From Styela clava (Eukaryota; Chordata; Ascidiacea; Stolidobranchia; Styelidae): DNA of 64,000 nucleotides. Below are positions 10,235-19,802 of this stretch, piece by piece. Both the position numbers and the translations under genes were made by a program. Numbering within the stretch: position 1 is the stretch's first letter; every line of letters begins with the position of its first letter. The notes under the pieces were generated by a model, which searched no databases, was not told where the DNA came from, and saw nothing but the letters and a program-made list of their open reading frames with translations. The stretch is taken from the NCBI RefSeq assembly GCF_964204865.1, contig NC_135258.1, positions 7,617,001 to 7,681,000 on the forward strand. The letters are read 5' to 3'.

Positions 10235-13200
10235 TCACATCCTAGCAATATAAAAGTTTTGTCTTCCTTTGTGGAAATGAGATTGAGTCAAACTTAAATA
10301 ACCTTTGATGACACAACGATCAAATCCGGAAGGATTTTTAATAATCGAATGATACAACATCACAATAGAACGTACTTGTGCAGTTGATCGATGTTTGGTA
10401 TTGTTGACTATTTTCCAAAAATAACGGGCAGCAGATTGGAAGTCATTGTCAATGTATTGTTGAACACCTTTGTTGTATAAATTACTGATCATATCGTCAC
10501 CAACCAAAGAGTATTTTTTTACAGTTTTTGATACAAAATCACAAGAACGTTGTCCAAGGGAGATTAGGAGCTTGAGTCCAACAAAAAATATAATCCGTTG
10601 AAGATCTTTAGATGAAAAGCAGCCCTTAATTAATCTTTTCCACACAGTAACAACTGATGCTGAGAAATGACTTGCTTCATAATGCGAGAAAATATTGTTC
10701 AAACTTGCTAAATAATCTGAATCCAACTGTTTTCCTTGATATACTATACCAGTTAAAGCAGGATCCAGGAATACAGACTTTGACAGCACCATTTTAAGTA
10801 CTTGAGCAAAAACATTTTTCATCGCACTAATCACAAATGGGTGAGACAACAAACTCTGTAAATTATCAATGGTAATTGATATTGAATAAAGAACTATCAT
10901 CAGATTTTCTTCTGCAAGAAAAAGATCATAAAAAGTGGAGGTGACTATAAGGAAATATGAACGAAAGAAACTGTCATTTTTCAAGGAGGGCGGGGCATCA
11001 GAGTAAAGACAACAAATATTTGGTATGTCCTGCAATTCCGTAGAAACCAAACATGTACGGATATATACCTTAATGCCCAATTCATAATAGACCTTGGTCG
11101 ATTTATTAAATCTTTCTATTGTAGGAGGTAACTGGCAGAAACTAATGCCTTTTAAAAGAAGTTCCTTCTTCTTACTAATGTCTGGTTCTTTCATGGCTTT
11201 TTCCACATAACACACTCCAACTGCTCCACTTATTAAAATACCTTCAATCACAGCTTCCAAGTTAACAATTTCAATTTGAGATTCTTCAATGATATTTGCT
11301 AATTCCAAAGTCTGATATGCATCTTCTAATAAGTTTTGTACCATCTGAAATTTAAATATATATGCCACAATTTCTAAGGTAAGTAATTTCCCGAACATAC
11401 GACATTTACATTCAAAAAGGTCTTTTACAGAAGAAATTAACTTGGTAGCACCTTTAAGTTTGTTTCCCATTTTCATCTCAGCAAAAGCTATTCCAAGTTC
11501 AAAGCCATAGAGTGAGCATATGTCATTGTTTTTTTCCATGCCTTCCGTACAAAACTCTAACATTTCTAAAGGATTCATGGAAATTCTCATCGACATAACT
11601 TGAGTGAAACGAATTCGCATTAGGATTTGGGTCCCCGCATGACCAAGAAGTCTTCCAAATCGTTGATTATTTAATTCAATAGATTCTCTGTGTTTATGTT
11701 GAAATAAGTACAAAATGTTCAACATGTCCATTGCAAACAAAATCTTAGCTGGATGTTCCGAACTATCGTTATTAATAATTCTTTTCAAATAAATTTCTGT
11801 GTGCTCCATCCATTCTGTTGAAGGTCGTGTGTGGGTTTGTCGAGCTGCAAACATTGTGGCTTCAATCACCCTCATGTCAAATACTGCAGTTTTATCATCA
11901 GTAGAAGGTTTTTCATTTAATAAATCTTTTTCTAATCTTGCTTCTTCCTCGAGTCTAGGAATGGCATCTTCATAAAGTTCTAATTGCATCTGGGCCAAAC
12001 TTTCTCCATCAGTGAATGTTTTTGGAGATTTTTCAAACATTGATGAAGGCGTGACCTGTCTGATTTCTTCGAGAAGATTACTGACAAGAACAATCGTCAG
12101 TCTTAGGCAATGTATTGCACAATTTTTACTGACGTATTCAAATATTTCTTCCTTATAAACCTTGGACCTACGGCATCCTGATTTAGCATAAATTTTCAAG
12201 CGCAGTTCATGAGCAACTGCAAGAGCATACTTGATAGGATTACCAAGATAATCACAAAGACAAAAGCTAGATGATGTTGTCAAATAAATATTATCTGTAC
12301 CATCTGTATCTTCGAGAAAACGAGCCCAGTAACTAATTAGTGCAGTGATGGGTCTATAAAATAAATTTTTCACATCAGTTTTGCAAGCAAGATTTGTTAC
12401 AGTCCTTCCTGTAACTGTCAAGTTTACATTTTCCATTATTTGCTTTTCAATGTTTTTAAAAACATCATGCTTTGACTCTTTTTCTAGAATTGCCAATTTA
12501 CATCTTTGAAACTCATCATATAACTCCTTATTTCCCCAAACAAAGCAAGTTCTTATGAGCATTTCTTTCAAATAGTAACCATTTTTTATATCTTCATCCG
12601 ATGTTAAATAGGAAGCCATTTTACTGACAGGTTGAATCAGTTCAACTTTGTGCTTGCGATTTTTTGTTGCTTCTTGTCTACCCAAAGGTGTACTACATGC
12701 ATGGGGAACCATTCCATCAAAAGATACACCGCTAGTAGTAAAATTGTCGTAAAACCAATTTTTAGACTTATCCTCAGAATAAAGGTCATTTATACTTTTC
12801 ACGCCAACACTTCTGATTATAGTCTCCCCCAAACCAATCATAATAATCTCAAATATCACAGCAAACCATCTGAAATATTCTTTCACTTCATGATAATTTG
12901 AAGAATCACCAATGCCGTCTTCAAGAATTATAACATGTTCAAAATCGGAATACAAAGTTATTTCCTCACGAGCCAAAGATCCCAAACCAACAAGAGCAAA
13001 CGAACATGGAGAATCTCCCAGAAGCTTCATACAATATTCAGCAATGTATGTCATCAACGTAATATAATTTTGTGTGTTTTTCTCCATCATGTGTTGGATC
13101 GTTTCAATTTTATTAGACTGTTTTTCAATAATTTCAAGTTTTGAAAGTTTTCCATCAAATGGTTCCATTTTCTGCAACTGATCTTTTTCATCCATTCTCA

Positions 13201-13582
13201 GATTCTTGAGTGTTTTTGAAATATGAGAGGATAATTCAGAGAGAGTTTTATCACACTGCTTACCTCCACAAGCTTGCAACAACACTTTCTCCATTGATAA
13301 AAGGAATTTGTGAACTGTATTTCTTCCTTTTATATCATATAATATTCTTCCATATCGAACTCTGGCACCGTGTAATAAAGCAGAACATTTTATAAAATCA
13401 AGTTTTTGTTTCATTCCTGTAGATGACTTTGCTTTTTCAAGATATAACTTGCCCATTTGAAACAAAATATCAGTTGATTCCTTTAGTTTTGATCGCCTTT
13501 CATCACCGAAGGGTGTACAAACTGCCTTCAACTGTTCTGCTAAATCTTTTTCTTTTTGAGATATTTCATCTTCTGTTTCCAT
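10235..13582 (-). CDS. GlnD/DUF294-type nucleotidyltransferase-TPR-like protein, paralogue 2
   Basis: Single-exon frame of 1,115 codons, same architecture as paralogue 1: helical N-terminus, GSLAREEITLYSDFEH at ~201-216, the VSFDGMVPHACSTPLGR block, and a long helical TPR-like C-terminal half ending NKGVQQYIDNDFQSAARYF. The start is the ATG of METEDE; a TTG two codons upstream is not a credible start. Most of the first ~740 residues are nearly identical to paralogue 1. About 10950-11405 is instead nearly identical to paralogue 3 and clearly different from paralogue 1. The last ~60 residues and the 3' flank also resemble paralogue 3. This is the mosaic expected from gene conversion or unequal crossing-over. 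Catalytic residues are intact. Function unknown. Confidence 0.85.
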   Translation of the reverse strand: METEDEISQKEKDLAEQLKAVCTPFGDERRSKLKESTDILFQMGKLYLEKAKSSTGMKQKLDFIKCSALLHGARVRYGRILYDIKGRNTVHKFLLSMEKVLLQACGGKQCDKTLSELSSHISKTLKNLRMDEKDQLQKMEPFDGKLSKLEIIEKQSNKIETIQHMMEKNTQNYITLMTYIAEYCMKLLGDSPCSFALVGLGSLAREEITLYSDFEHVIILEDGIGDSSNYHEVKEYFRWFAVIFEIIMIGLGETIIRSVGVKSINDLYSEDKSKNWFYDNFTTSGVSFDGMVPHACSTPLGRQEATKNRKHKVELIQPVSKMASYLTSDEDIKNGYYLKEMLIRTCFVWGNKELYDEFQRCKLAILEKESKHDVFKNIEKQIMENVNLTVTGRTVTNLACKTDVKNLFYRPITALISYWARFLEDTDGTDNIYLTTSSSFCLCDYLGNPIKYALAVAHELRLKIYAKSGCRRSKVYKEEIFEYVSKNCAIHCLRLTIVLVSNLLEEIRQVTPSSMFEKSPKTFTDGESLAQMQLELYEDAIPRLEEEARLEKDLLNEKPSTDDKTAVFDMRVIEATMFAARQTHTRPSTEWMEHTEIYLKRIINNDSSEHPAKILFAMDMLNILYLFQHKHRESIELNNQRFGRLLGHAGTQILMRIRFTQVMSMRISMNPLEMLEFCTEGMEKNNDICSLYGFELGIAFAEMKMGNKLKGATKLISSVKDLFECKCRMFGKLLTLEIVAYIFKFQMVQNLLEDAYQTLELANIIEESQIEIVNLEAVIEGILISGAVGVCYVEKAMKEPDISKKKELLLKGISFCQLPPTIERFNKSTKVYYELGIKVYIRTCLVSTELQDIPNICCLYSDAPPSLKNDSFFRSYFLIVTSTFYDLFLAEENLMIVLYSISITIDNLQSLLSHPFVISAMKNVFAQVLKMVLSKSVFLDPALTGIVYQGKQLDSDYLASLNNIFSHYEASHFSASVVTVWKRLIKGCFSSKDLQRIIFFVGLKLLISLGQRSCDFVSKTVKKYSLVGDDMISNLYNKGVQQYIDNDFQSAARYFWKIVNNTKHRSTAQVRSIVMLYHSIIKNPSGFDRCVIKGYLSLTQSHFHKGRQNFYIARM

Positions 13583-13805
13583 ATTCAAACAAATCGTTAT
13601 TTACTAACTTGTATACATTTCATATAAGAAATACTATTGGTATACCTTGACAAAAATTAAACGGTAATTAGATGAGAATTACTCCTTATAAAATATATTT
13701 TCATTTTTATAGCCATGGATTGGCCAAATCCAAAAAATTGAAAACCCAAAAACAGTAGTAAATATATATTACACAATATATAATACTTCCGCATATCAAC
13801 ATCAC
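13583..13805 (-). promoter_or_regulatory. 5' flank conserved with paralogue 1
   Basis: Counterpart of 8513-8734, upstream of paralogue 2. Conservation across non-coding DNA shows that the duplicated segment included the presumed promoter. Not matched upstream of paralogue 3. Confidence 0.45.
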
Positions 13806-13824
13806 TGGCCATCTATATTTACAG

Positions 13825-14707
13825 CGAAGAAGTGCACTTAAAAGAATATATCACAGTTATCTGACAAGTAAAAAAAAACAAACATTCAACACAACAATAG
13901 TGATTAATAAAAGAAGGTAACTACAACTATTGACTAGGTAATATTTATGATAGTGAACACCACTGTATGCATGATCATTTTGATCAAAGAAACTAACTGA
14001 ATTGGACAATTAAAAGGCTAGAGAATATACATATTAAATATCTAATAACACATAATATTTCAAATAGTTAGAAAGCTTAACCAGAACTAATCAGGGTAAA
14101 AAAAGTATCTAAAAATATATATCACAGTAATCTGACTAGTGGAAATAACATAGTACAGCGTGTTGTAGTGTGCCAAGTATACACCCTCATTATAACATGT
14201 GTTTCCATTTTCAAGGTGGAAAATATATAAAAACAGCAGACTTAGAATTCCACTGTTTATCAGGCAAAAGTATATGTAAAAGAACATATCCGTATATCAC
14301 AGTGGTACAAATCAACTAACAGAATAGGAAAGATCTAAATCAAAAGCAATAAATATTTCAGATAAAAGAATATCATATGTATAAAATAATCTGTGTATTG
14401 AAAATAGAACACAAAATGGTTTGAAGACTTGTTGCACTAAATGCAAAGTAAACAGAAAACTGAAAAACATAGATGAAACCATAAATACTGAAAAAATAAG
14501 CATTGCCATATATGTATAAACAAATCATACTTTTGGTGCAATTTAATCCGAACTTCTGCAAAATTGAAAAGCTTCAATTGTTTATCAGGGTAACCAGACA
14601 TAACACACAGTAATCAGACATTAAAAAACCCACAAAAATTCCAATTACACAGTTTTCAAAGGCATATCTGCCTATAAATATTCACAAATAAAAAATGTGT
14701 CTTCAAG
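13825..14707. repeat. Spacer between paralogues 3 and 2 (transposon-free version)
   Basis: Homologous to 9040-10234 but lacking both transposons. It serves as the empty-site reference: 'aaaccataaatactgaaaaa' near 14477-14496 and 'gataaaagaatatcatatg' near 14361-14379 span the two insertion points. Confidence 0.7.
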
Positions 14708-17700
14708 TTACCGCATCCCAGCAACATAAATCTTTTGTCTTCCTTTGTGAAAATTAGATTGAGTCAGACTCAAATAACCTTTGATGATACAACGATCAAG
14801 TCCCGATGGATTTTTAATAATCGAATGATACAACATTACAATAGAACGCACTTGTGTAGTTGATCGACGTTTGGTATTGTTGACTATTCTCCAAAAATAA
14901 CGGGCAGCAGATTGGAAGTCATTGTCAATGTATTGTTGAACACCTTTGTTATACAAATTACTGATCATATTGTCACCAACCAAAGAGTATTCTTTAATAG
15001 TTTTCGTTACAAAATCACAAGAACGTTGTCCAAGGGAGATAAAGAGTTTGAGCCCAACGAAAAATATAATCTGTTGAAGATCTTTAGCTGAAAAGCAGCC
15101 CTTAATTAATCTTTTCCACACAGTAGCAACTGATGCAAAGAAATGACATTTTTCATAACGTGAGAAAATATTGTTCAAACTAACTAAACAATCAGAATCC
15201 AATTGTTCCACTTGCCAAACTATAGTAGTCAAAGCAGGATCCAATAACACAGACTTAAACAGTACAATTTTTAGTATTTGGGTCAAAAAACTTTTCATTG
15301 CACTAATCACAAATGGGTGACATAACAAACTCTGTAAATTATCAATTGTTATTGATGTTGAATAGAGAAGTATCATCAGATTTTTTTCAGCAAGAGAAAT
15401 AACAGGTAAATTTGAGATCACCATAAGAAAATATGAACGAAAGAAACCGTCATTTGTCAAGGAGGTCGGAGCATCAGAGTAAAGACAACAAATATTTGGT
15501 ATGTCCTGCAATTCCGTAGAAACCAAACATGTACGGATATATACCTTAATGCCCAATTCATAATAGACCTTGGTCGATTTATTAATTCTTTCTATTGTAG
15601 GAGGTAACTGGCAGAAACTAATGCCTTTTAAAAGAAGTTCCTTCTTCTTACTAATGTCTGGTTCTTTCATGGCTTTTTCCACATAACACACTCCAACTGC
15701 TCCACTTATTAAAATACCTTCAATCACAGCTTCCAAGTTAACAATTTCAATTTGAGATTCTTCAATGATATTTGCTAATTCCAAAGTCTGATATGCATCC
15801 TCTAATAAGTTTTGTACCATCTGAAATTTAAATATATACGCCCCAATTTCTAAGGTAAGTAATTTCCCGAACATACGACACTTGCATTCAAAAAGATCTT
15901 TTACCAAAGAAAGCAACTTGTCGGCACCTTCAACTTTGTTTCCCATCTTTATTTCTGCAAGAGCTATTCCAAGCTCAAAGCCATAGAATGAGCATATATC
16001 ATTGTTTTTTTCTATCACTTCCATACAATAGTATAAAATTTCTGGAGGACTCATGCAAATCATCATTTGCATAACTTGGATGAAACGAATTCGCATTAGA
16101 ATTTTGGTCTCTGCATGACCAAGAAGTCTTTCAAATCGTTGATTATTTAGTTTAATAGATTCTCTGTGTTTACTTTGAAATGCATACGAAATGTTCAACA
16201 TGTTCATTGCAAACAAAATTTTAGCTGGATGTTCTGAACTATCTTTAATAATTTCCTCCAAATAAGCTTCTGTTTGCTTCATCCACTCTGTTGAAGGTGA
16301 TGTGTTGGTTTGTCTAGCTGCAATCAAAGTGGCTTCAATCAACCTCATGTCGAATATTGCCATTTCTTTGTCACTAGAAGGTTGTTCTTGTAATAAATTT
16401 TCTTCTAATCTTGCTTCTTCCTGAAGTTTAGGAATGGCATCTTCATAAAGTGCCAATTGCATCTGGGCCCAACTTTTTCCATCAGTTATTGCTTTAAGAG
16501 GTTTTTCAAACATTGATGAAGAAGGTTTATCACTGAGCACGGCTTCTTTGATTTCTTCAAGAAGATTAAAGACAAGAATAACTGTCTGTGTTAGGCAGTA
16601 TGTTGCACAATTTTTACTGACATATTCAAATATTTCTTCCTTATAAACCTTTGACCTACGACATCCAAATTTTGCATATATTTTCAAGCGCAGTTCATGA
16701 GCAACTGCAAGCGCATACTCCATAGGATGACCAAAATTCCTACGAGAAATACCAAAGCTGGATGATGTTGTCAAAAAAATGTCATTTTTAACTTCGATAA
16801 AGCGAGCAGAGTAACTGATAAGCGCAGTGATTGGTCTATAAAACAAGTTTTTCACATCAATTTTGCTGGCAAGATTTGTTTCAGACCCCCCTGAAACTGT
16901 CAAGTTTACATTTTCCATTATTTGCTTTTCAATGTTTTTAGAAACATCTTTCTTTGACTCTTTTTTGAGAATTGCCATTTTACAACTTTGAAACTCATCA
17001 TATAACTCCTTATTTCCCCAAACAAAGCAAGTTCTTATGAGCATTTCTTTCAAATAGTAACCATTTTTGATGTCTTCATCCGATGTTAAATATGAAGCCA
17101 TTTTACTGACAGGTTGAATTAGTTCCACTTTGTGCTTGCGATTTTTTGTTGGTTCTTGTCTACCCAAAGGTGTACTACATGCATGGGGAACCATTCCATC
17201 AAAAGATACACCACTAGTAGTAAAATTGTCGTAATACCAATTTTTAGACTTATCCTCAGAATAAAGGTCATTTATACTTTTCACGCCAACACTTCTGATT
17301 ATAGTCTCCCCCAAACCGATCATAATAATCTCAAATATCACAGCAAACCATCTGAAATATTCCTTCACTTCATGATAATTTGGAGAATCATCAATACCGT
17401 CTTCAAGAATTACTACATGTTCAAAATCAGAATACAAAGTTATTTCCTCACGAGCCAAAGATCCCAAACCAACAAGAGCAAACAGACAAGGAGAATCACC
17501 TAGAAGCTTCATACAATAATCAGCAATGTATGTCATCATCGCAACATAATTTTGTGTGTTTTCCTTCATCATGCGCTGAATAGTTTCAATTTTATTCAAC
17601 TGTTTTTCAGAAATTTCATCTTCTCGAAGATTTTCATTGAATGGTTTCATTTGGTTCAAATGAATTTTTTCATTGTATCTCAGGCTCTTGAATATTCCTG

Positions 17701-18064
17701 AAATCTGAGAGGATAATTCTAACATAGCTTTGTCACATTGTTTACCTCCACAAGCTTGCAACAGAACTTTCTCCATCGATAAAAGGAATTTGTGAACTTT
17801 ATTTCTTCCTTTTATATCATATAATATTTTTCCATATCGAACTCTGGCACCGTGTAATAAAGCAGAACACTTTATAAAATCAAGTTTTTGTTTCATTCCT
17901 GTTGATGACTTTGCTTTTTCTAGATATAACTTGCCCATTTCAAACAAAATATTAGTTGATTCTTTTAGTTTTGATCGCCTTTCATCACCGAAGGGTGTAC
18001 AAACTGCCTTTAACTGTTCAGCTAAATCTTTCTCTTTTTGGGATATTTCATCTTCTATTTCCAT
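14708..18064 (-). CDS. GlnD/DUF294-type nucleotidyltransferase-TPR-like protein, paralogue 3
   Basis: Single-exon frame of 1,118 codons starting MEIEDE, the first gene of the array in transcription order. It shares the identical GSLAREEITLYSDFEH catalytic signature at ~201-216 and the VSFDGMVPHACSTPLGR block, and ends in the same TPR-like C-terminus (NKGVQQYIDNDFQSAARYF). It is the most diverged of the three over about residues 110-185 and 380-720, yet almost identical to paralogue 2 over genomic 15430-15880. No introns are visible, although neighbouring ARF and phosphatase genes are intron-rich. Its 5' flank is unrelated to that of paralogues 1 and 2, so it may be regulated differently. Substrate unknown. 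Confidence 0.85.
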   Translation of the reverse strand: MEIEDEISQKEKDLAEQLKAVCTPFGDERRSKLKESTNILFEMGKLYLEKAKSSTGMKQKLDFIKCSALLHGARVRYGKILYDIKGRNKVHKFLLSMEKVLLQACGGKQCDKAMLELSSQISGIFKSLRYNEKIHLNQMKPFNENLREDEISEKQLNKIETIQRMMKENTQNYVAMMTYIADYCMKLLGDSPCLFALVGLGSLAREEITLYSDFEHVVILEDGIDDSPNYHEVKEYFRWFAVIFEIIMIGLGETIIRSVGVKSINDLYSEDKSKNWYYDNFTTSGVSFDGMVPHACSTPLGRQEPTKNRKHKVELIQPVSKMASYLTSDEDIKNGYYLKEMLIRTCFVWGNKELYDEFQSCKMAILKKESKKDVSKNIEKQIMENVNLTVSGGSETNLASKIDVKNLFYRPITALISYSARFIEVKNDIFLTTSSSFGISRRNFGHPMEYALAVAHELRLKIYAKFGCRRSKVYKEEIFEYVSKNCATYCLTQTVILVFNLLEEIKEAVLSDKPSSSMFEKPLKAITDGKSWAQMQLALYEDAIPKLQEEARLEENLLQEQPSSDKEMAIFDMRLIEATLIAARQTNTSPSTEWMKQTEAYLEEIIKDSSEHPAKILFAMNMLNISYAFQSKHRESIKLNNQRFERLLGHAETKILMRIRFIQVMQMMICMSPPEILYYCMEVIEKNNDICSFYGFELGIALAEIKMGNKVEGADKLLSLVKDLFECKCRMFGKLLTLEIGAYIFKFQMVQNLLEDAYQTLELANIIEESQIEIVNLEAVIEGILISGAVGVCYVEKAMKEPDISKKKELLLKGISFCQLPPTIERINKSTKVYYELGIKVYIRTCLVSTELQDIPNICCLYSDAPTSLTNDGFFRSYFLMVISNLPVISLAEKNLMILLYSTSITIDNLQSLLCHPFVISAMKSFLTQILKIVLFKSVLLDPALTTIVWQVEQLDSDCLVSLNNIFSRYEKCHFFASVATVWKRLIKGCFSAKDLQQIIFFVGLKLFISLGQRSCDFVTKTIKEYSLVGDNMISNLYNKGVQQYIDNDFQSAARYFWRIVNNTKRRSTTQVRSIVMLYHSIIKNPSGLDRCIIKGYLSLTQSNFHKGRQKIYVAGMR

Positions 18065-18464
18065 ATTTTATTACTGATATTATTTTATTCAAAATGACTG
18101 TCACAAATATAACAGTAGTTATAAAATAGAGATTAGTGATGAGAATTTCAAAATTGTCCTATCAAAAAATATATGTAATAATGTAGTCTTCATTGGTCAT
18201 ATGTATCTGGCGTCTTAAGCTTGAATATTGCAAATGTTCTATAATATCAATATCTATTTAGAATTATCCTATGACAAGCTCATACATGCTTTTATATTTG
18301 GTCCTATGATTTATTAACAATACTAGTTATAAATTATACAAAAATTTTGAGTTAAAAGTAGTATATTAATAAATTAATGATTAATTAAAATCAGTGTGTG
18401 TTTTTTTATCAAATAAAAATAAATTAATAAAAAAAGATTATGCTTAGCAGAAAATCTATATCAG

Positions 18465-18510
18465 AGGTGGCCAACATGTTTTCCACTGAGATCGACAAAA
18501 ATCTTCATAA
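18465..18510. mobile_element. Possible hAT-like terminal relic
   Basis: 'cagaggtggccaacatg' resembles a hAT-type inverted-repeat end. The opposite end was not located. Otherwise 18065-18870 contains no recognisable gene. Confidence 0.25.
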
Positions 18511-18879
18511 TGTTTTGCGATTGACTGATATTAATAAGGTCCCCCAAAAATGTATGAGTACTAAATTTTGACATCCAGATGAAACCACAGTAACAGCAAA
18601 AATGTCAGAATATTTTAACGAGTAGCATATGAAGCGAGTACCCGTTGAGTGTTCCAGGTAATTAAAATAAAAAGAGAAAATTTTTTGCTTTACCATGGAA
18701 CCCCATAAGACTTAAAAATTCTGTATAAGAAGGAAATAGATGACTAGTGATCTCTTTTATTTTTAGTTACTAATAACTTGAAGTCATTAGGTTCAGAAAT
18801 TGCTAAAAAAACGATTCATTCACTCAATTTTATTTCGTAAGCCCATTAGTTCATATCGGGTCTTACTACTTACTGAATA

Positions 18880-19345
18880 CAGCGCGAAGCACCGCAAAAG
18901 AGCGCGAAACAGAAGGAAACCAGCGCAAAACAGGAGACGCAGTTATTACCACCTCCTGCCACGAAAGAACCACGGCGCCTCTCGCCATGGTTTTATGGCG
19001 CAATTTCCGGTATATTTACAAGGTTATGTACCGGATTATAGGTCATCATGCAAAATTTTATCTACCTTTTTGGTGCTCCAGAAGTATGTGCAGCAATATG
19101 TCGCACAACCTGAATCCGCTACACACAAACACATACTATTTTCAGGTTGTGCGCCATCTTGGTGCACATACTTCTGGAGGTCCCTTTTTACCTAACCCTA
19201 AAGCCAACCATCTTCATATGGAAAATGTTCTAAAGATGCCCCGAACTCATTGCAAAATTTTTTTCTGCTTCATATTGTTTCCTCTGTTTTGTGCTCTTTC
19301 GCGGTGTTTTGCGCTCTTTCGCGGTGTTTTGCACTCTTTCCGAAG
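18880..19345. mobile_element. Fold-back element with nested palindromic MITE
   Basis: The left arm (about 18880-18935, 'gcgcgaagcaccgcaaaaga') is an imperfect inverted copy of the right arm (about 19290-19345, 'tgctctttcgcggtgttttg'), with a short internal duplication in the right arm. The element at 19072-19183 lies between the arms. Overlapping frames on the plus strand are products of this symmetry, not genes. Confidence 0.6.
19072..19183. mobile_element. MITE family 3, copy 1 (near-palindrome)
   Basis: Two arms of about 38 bp, left from 19075 ('ctccagaagtatgtgca') and right ending near 19180, are near-perfect reverse complements around a ~29-bp loop. The end sequence matches the inverted repeats of the elements at 39376-39589 and 42863-43055, so this looks like a miniature, almost all-arm member of that family. 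Confidence 0.7.
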
Positions 19346-19802
19346 ACCGGTTCATAACTGTTGGGTTGGAATTTACAATGGTTCTGTATGTTTCTCAACT
19401 TGAGCCCTCATTGCTGCATTGGGTTACTGCTATCTAAATTTGATATAACGGTAGTCCTTGAGCTATACCGGTACCGGTAGCAAATAATCACCTGTCAACA
19501 GATTGTGTCGAACTATTTTGATGGTGATAGTGGCTGTAGAGAGAGCCATGCATGCCCTATTTCAGTATTTGAGAAATCAACTAAAATATAAAGTCACAAA
19601 TGGCAGAATAGAGGTTTTGTACCCACACAGAATTGATTCTGGTTCACTCAGAGTTGGTATAAATTAAAACTATTACAAATTATGAAGTGGGCATTCTGAA
19701 ATCCAGCTACATGAAACAGTATGTCAGTACCGTTTGTTACTCATGCAAACACATGCAGCTGGATGCTGTAGCATTGCCAATGCGTACCGTACCTATCTAC
19801 CG

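Noticed and set aside
5144..18064. Assignment to cGAS/OAS-type immune nucleotidyltransferases
   Set aside because: The signature GSLAREE...SDFEH fits GlnD/DUF294 better. No Mab21 or OAS landmarks such as the cGAS zinc loop were seen, so an immune role is only a hypothesis.
18800..19403. Two 130-codon plus-strand frames
   Set aside because: They run through inverted repeats of a fold-back element and differ between its two arms.
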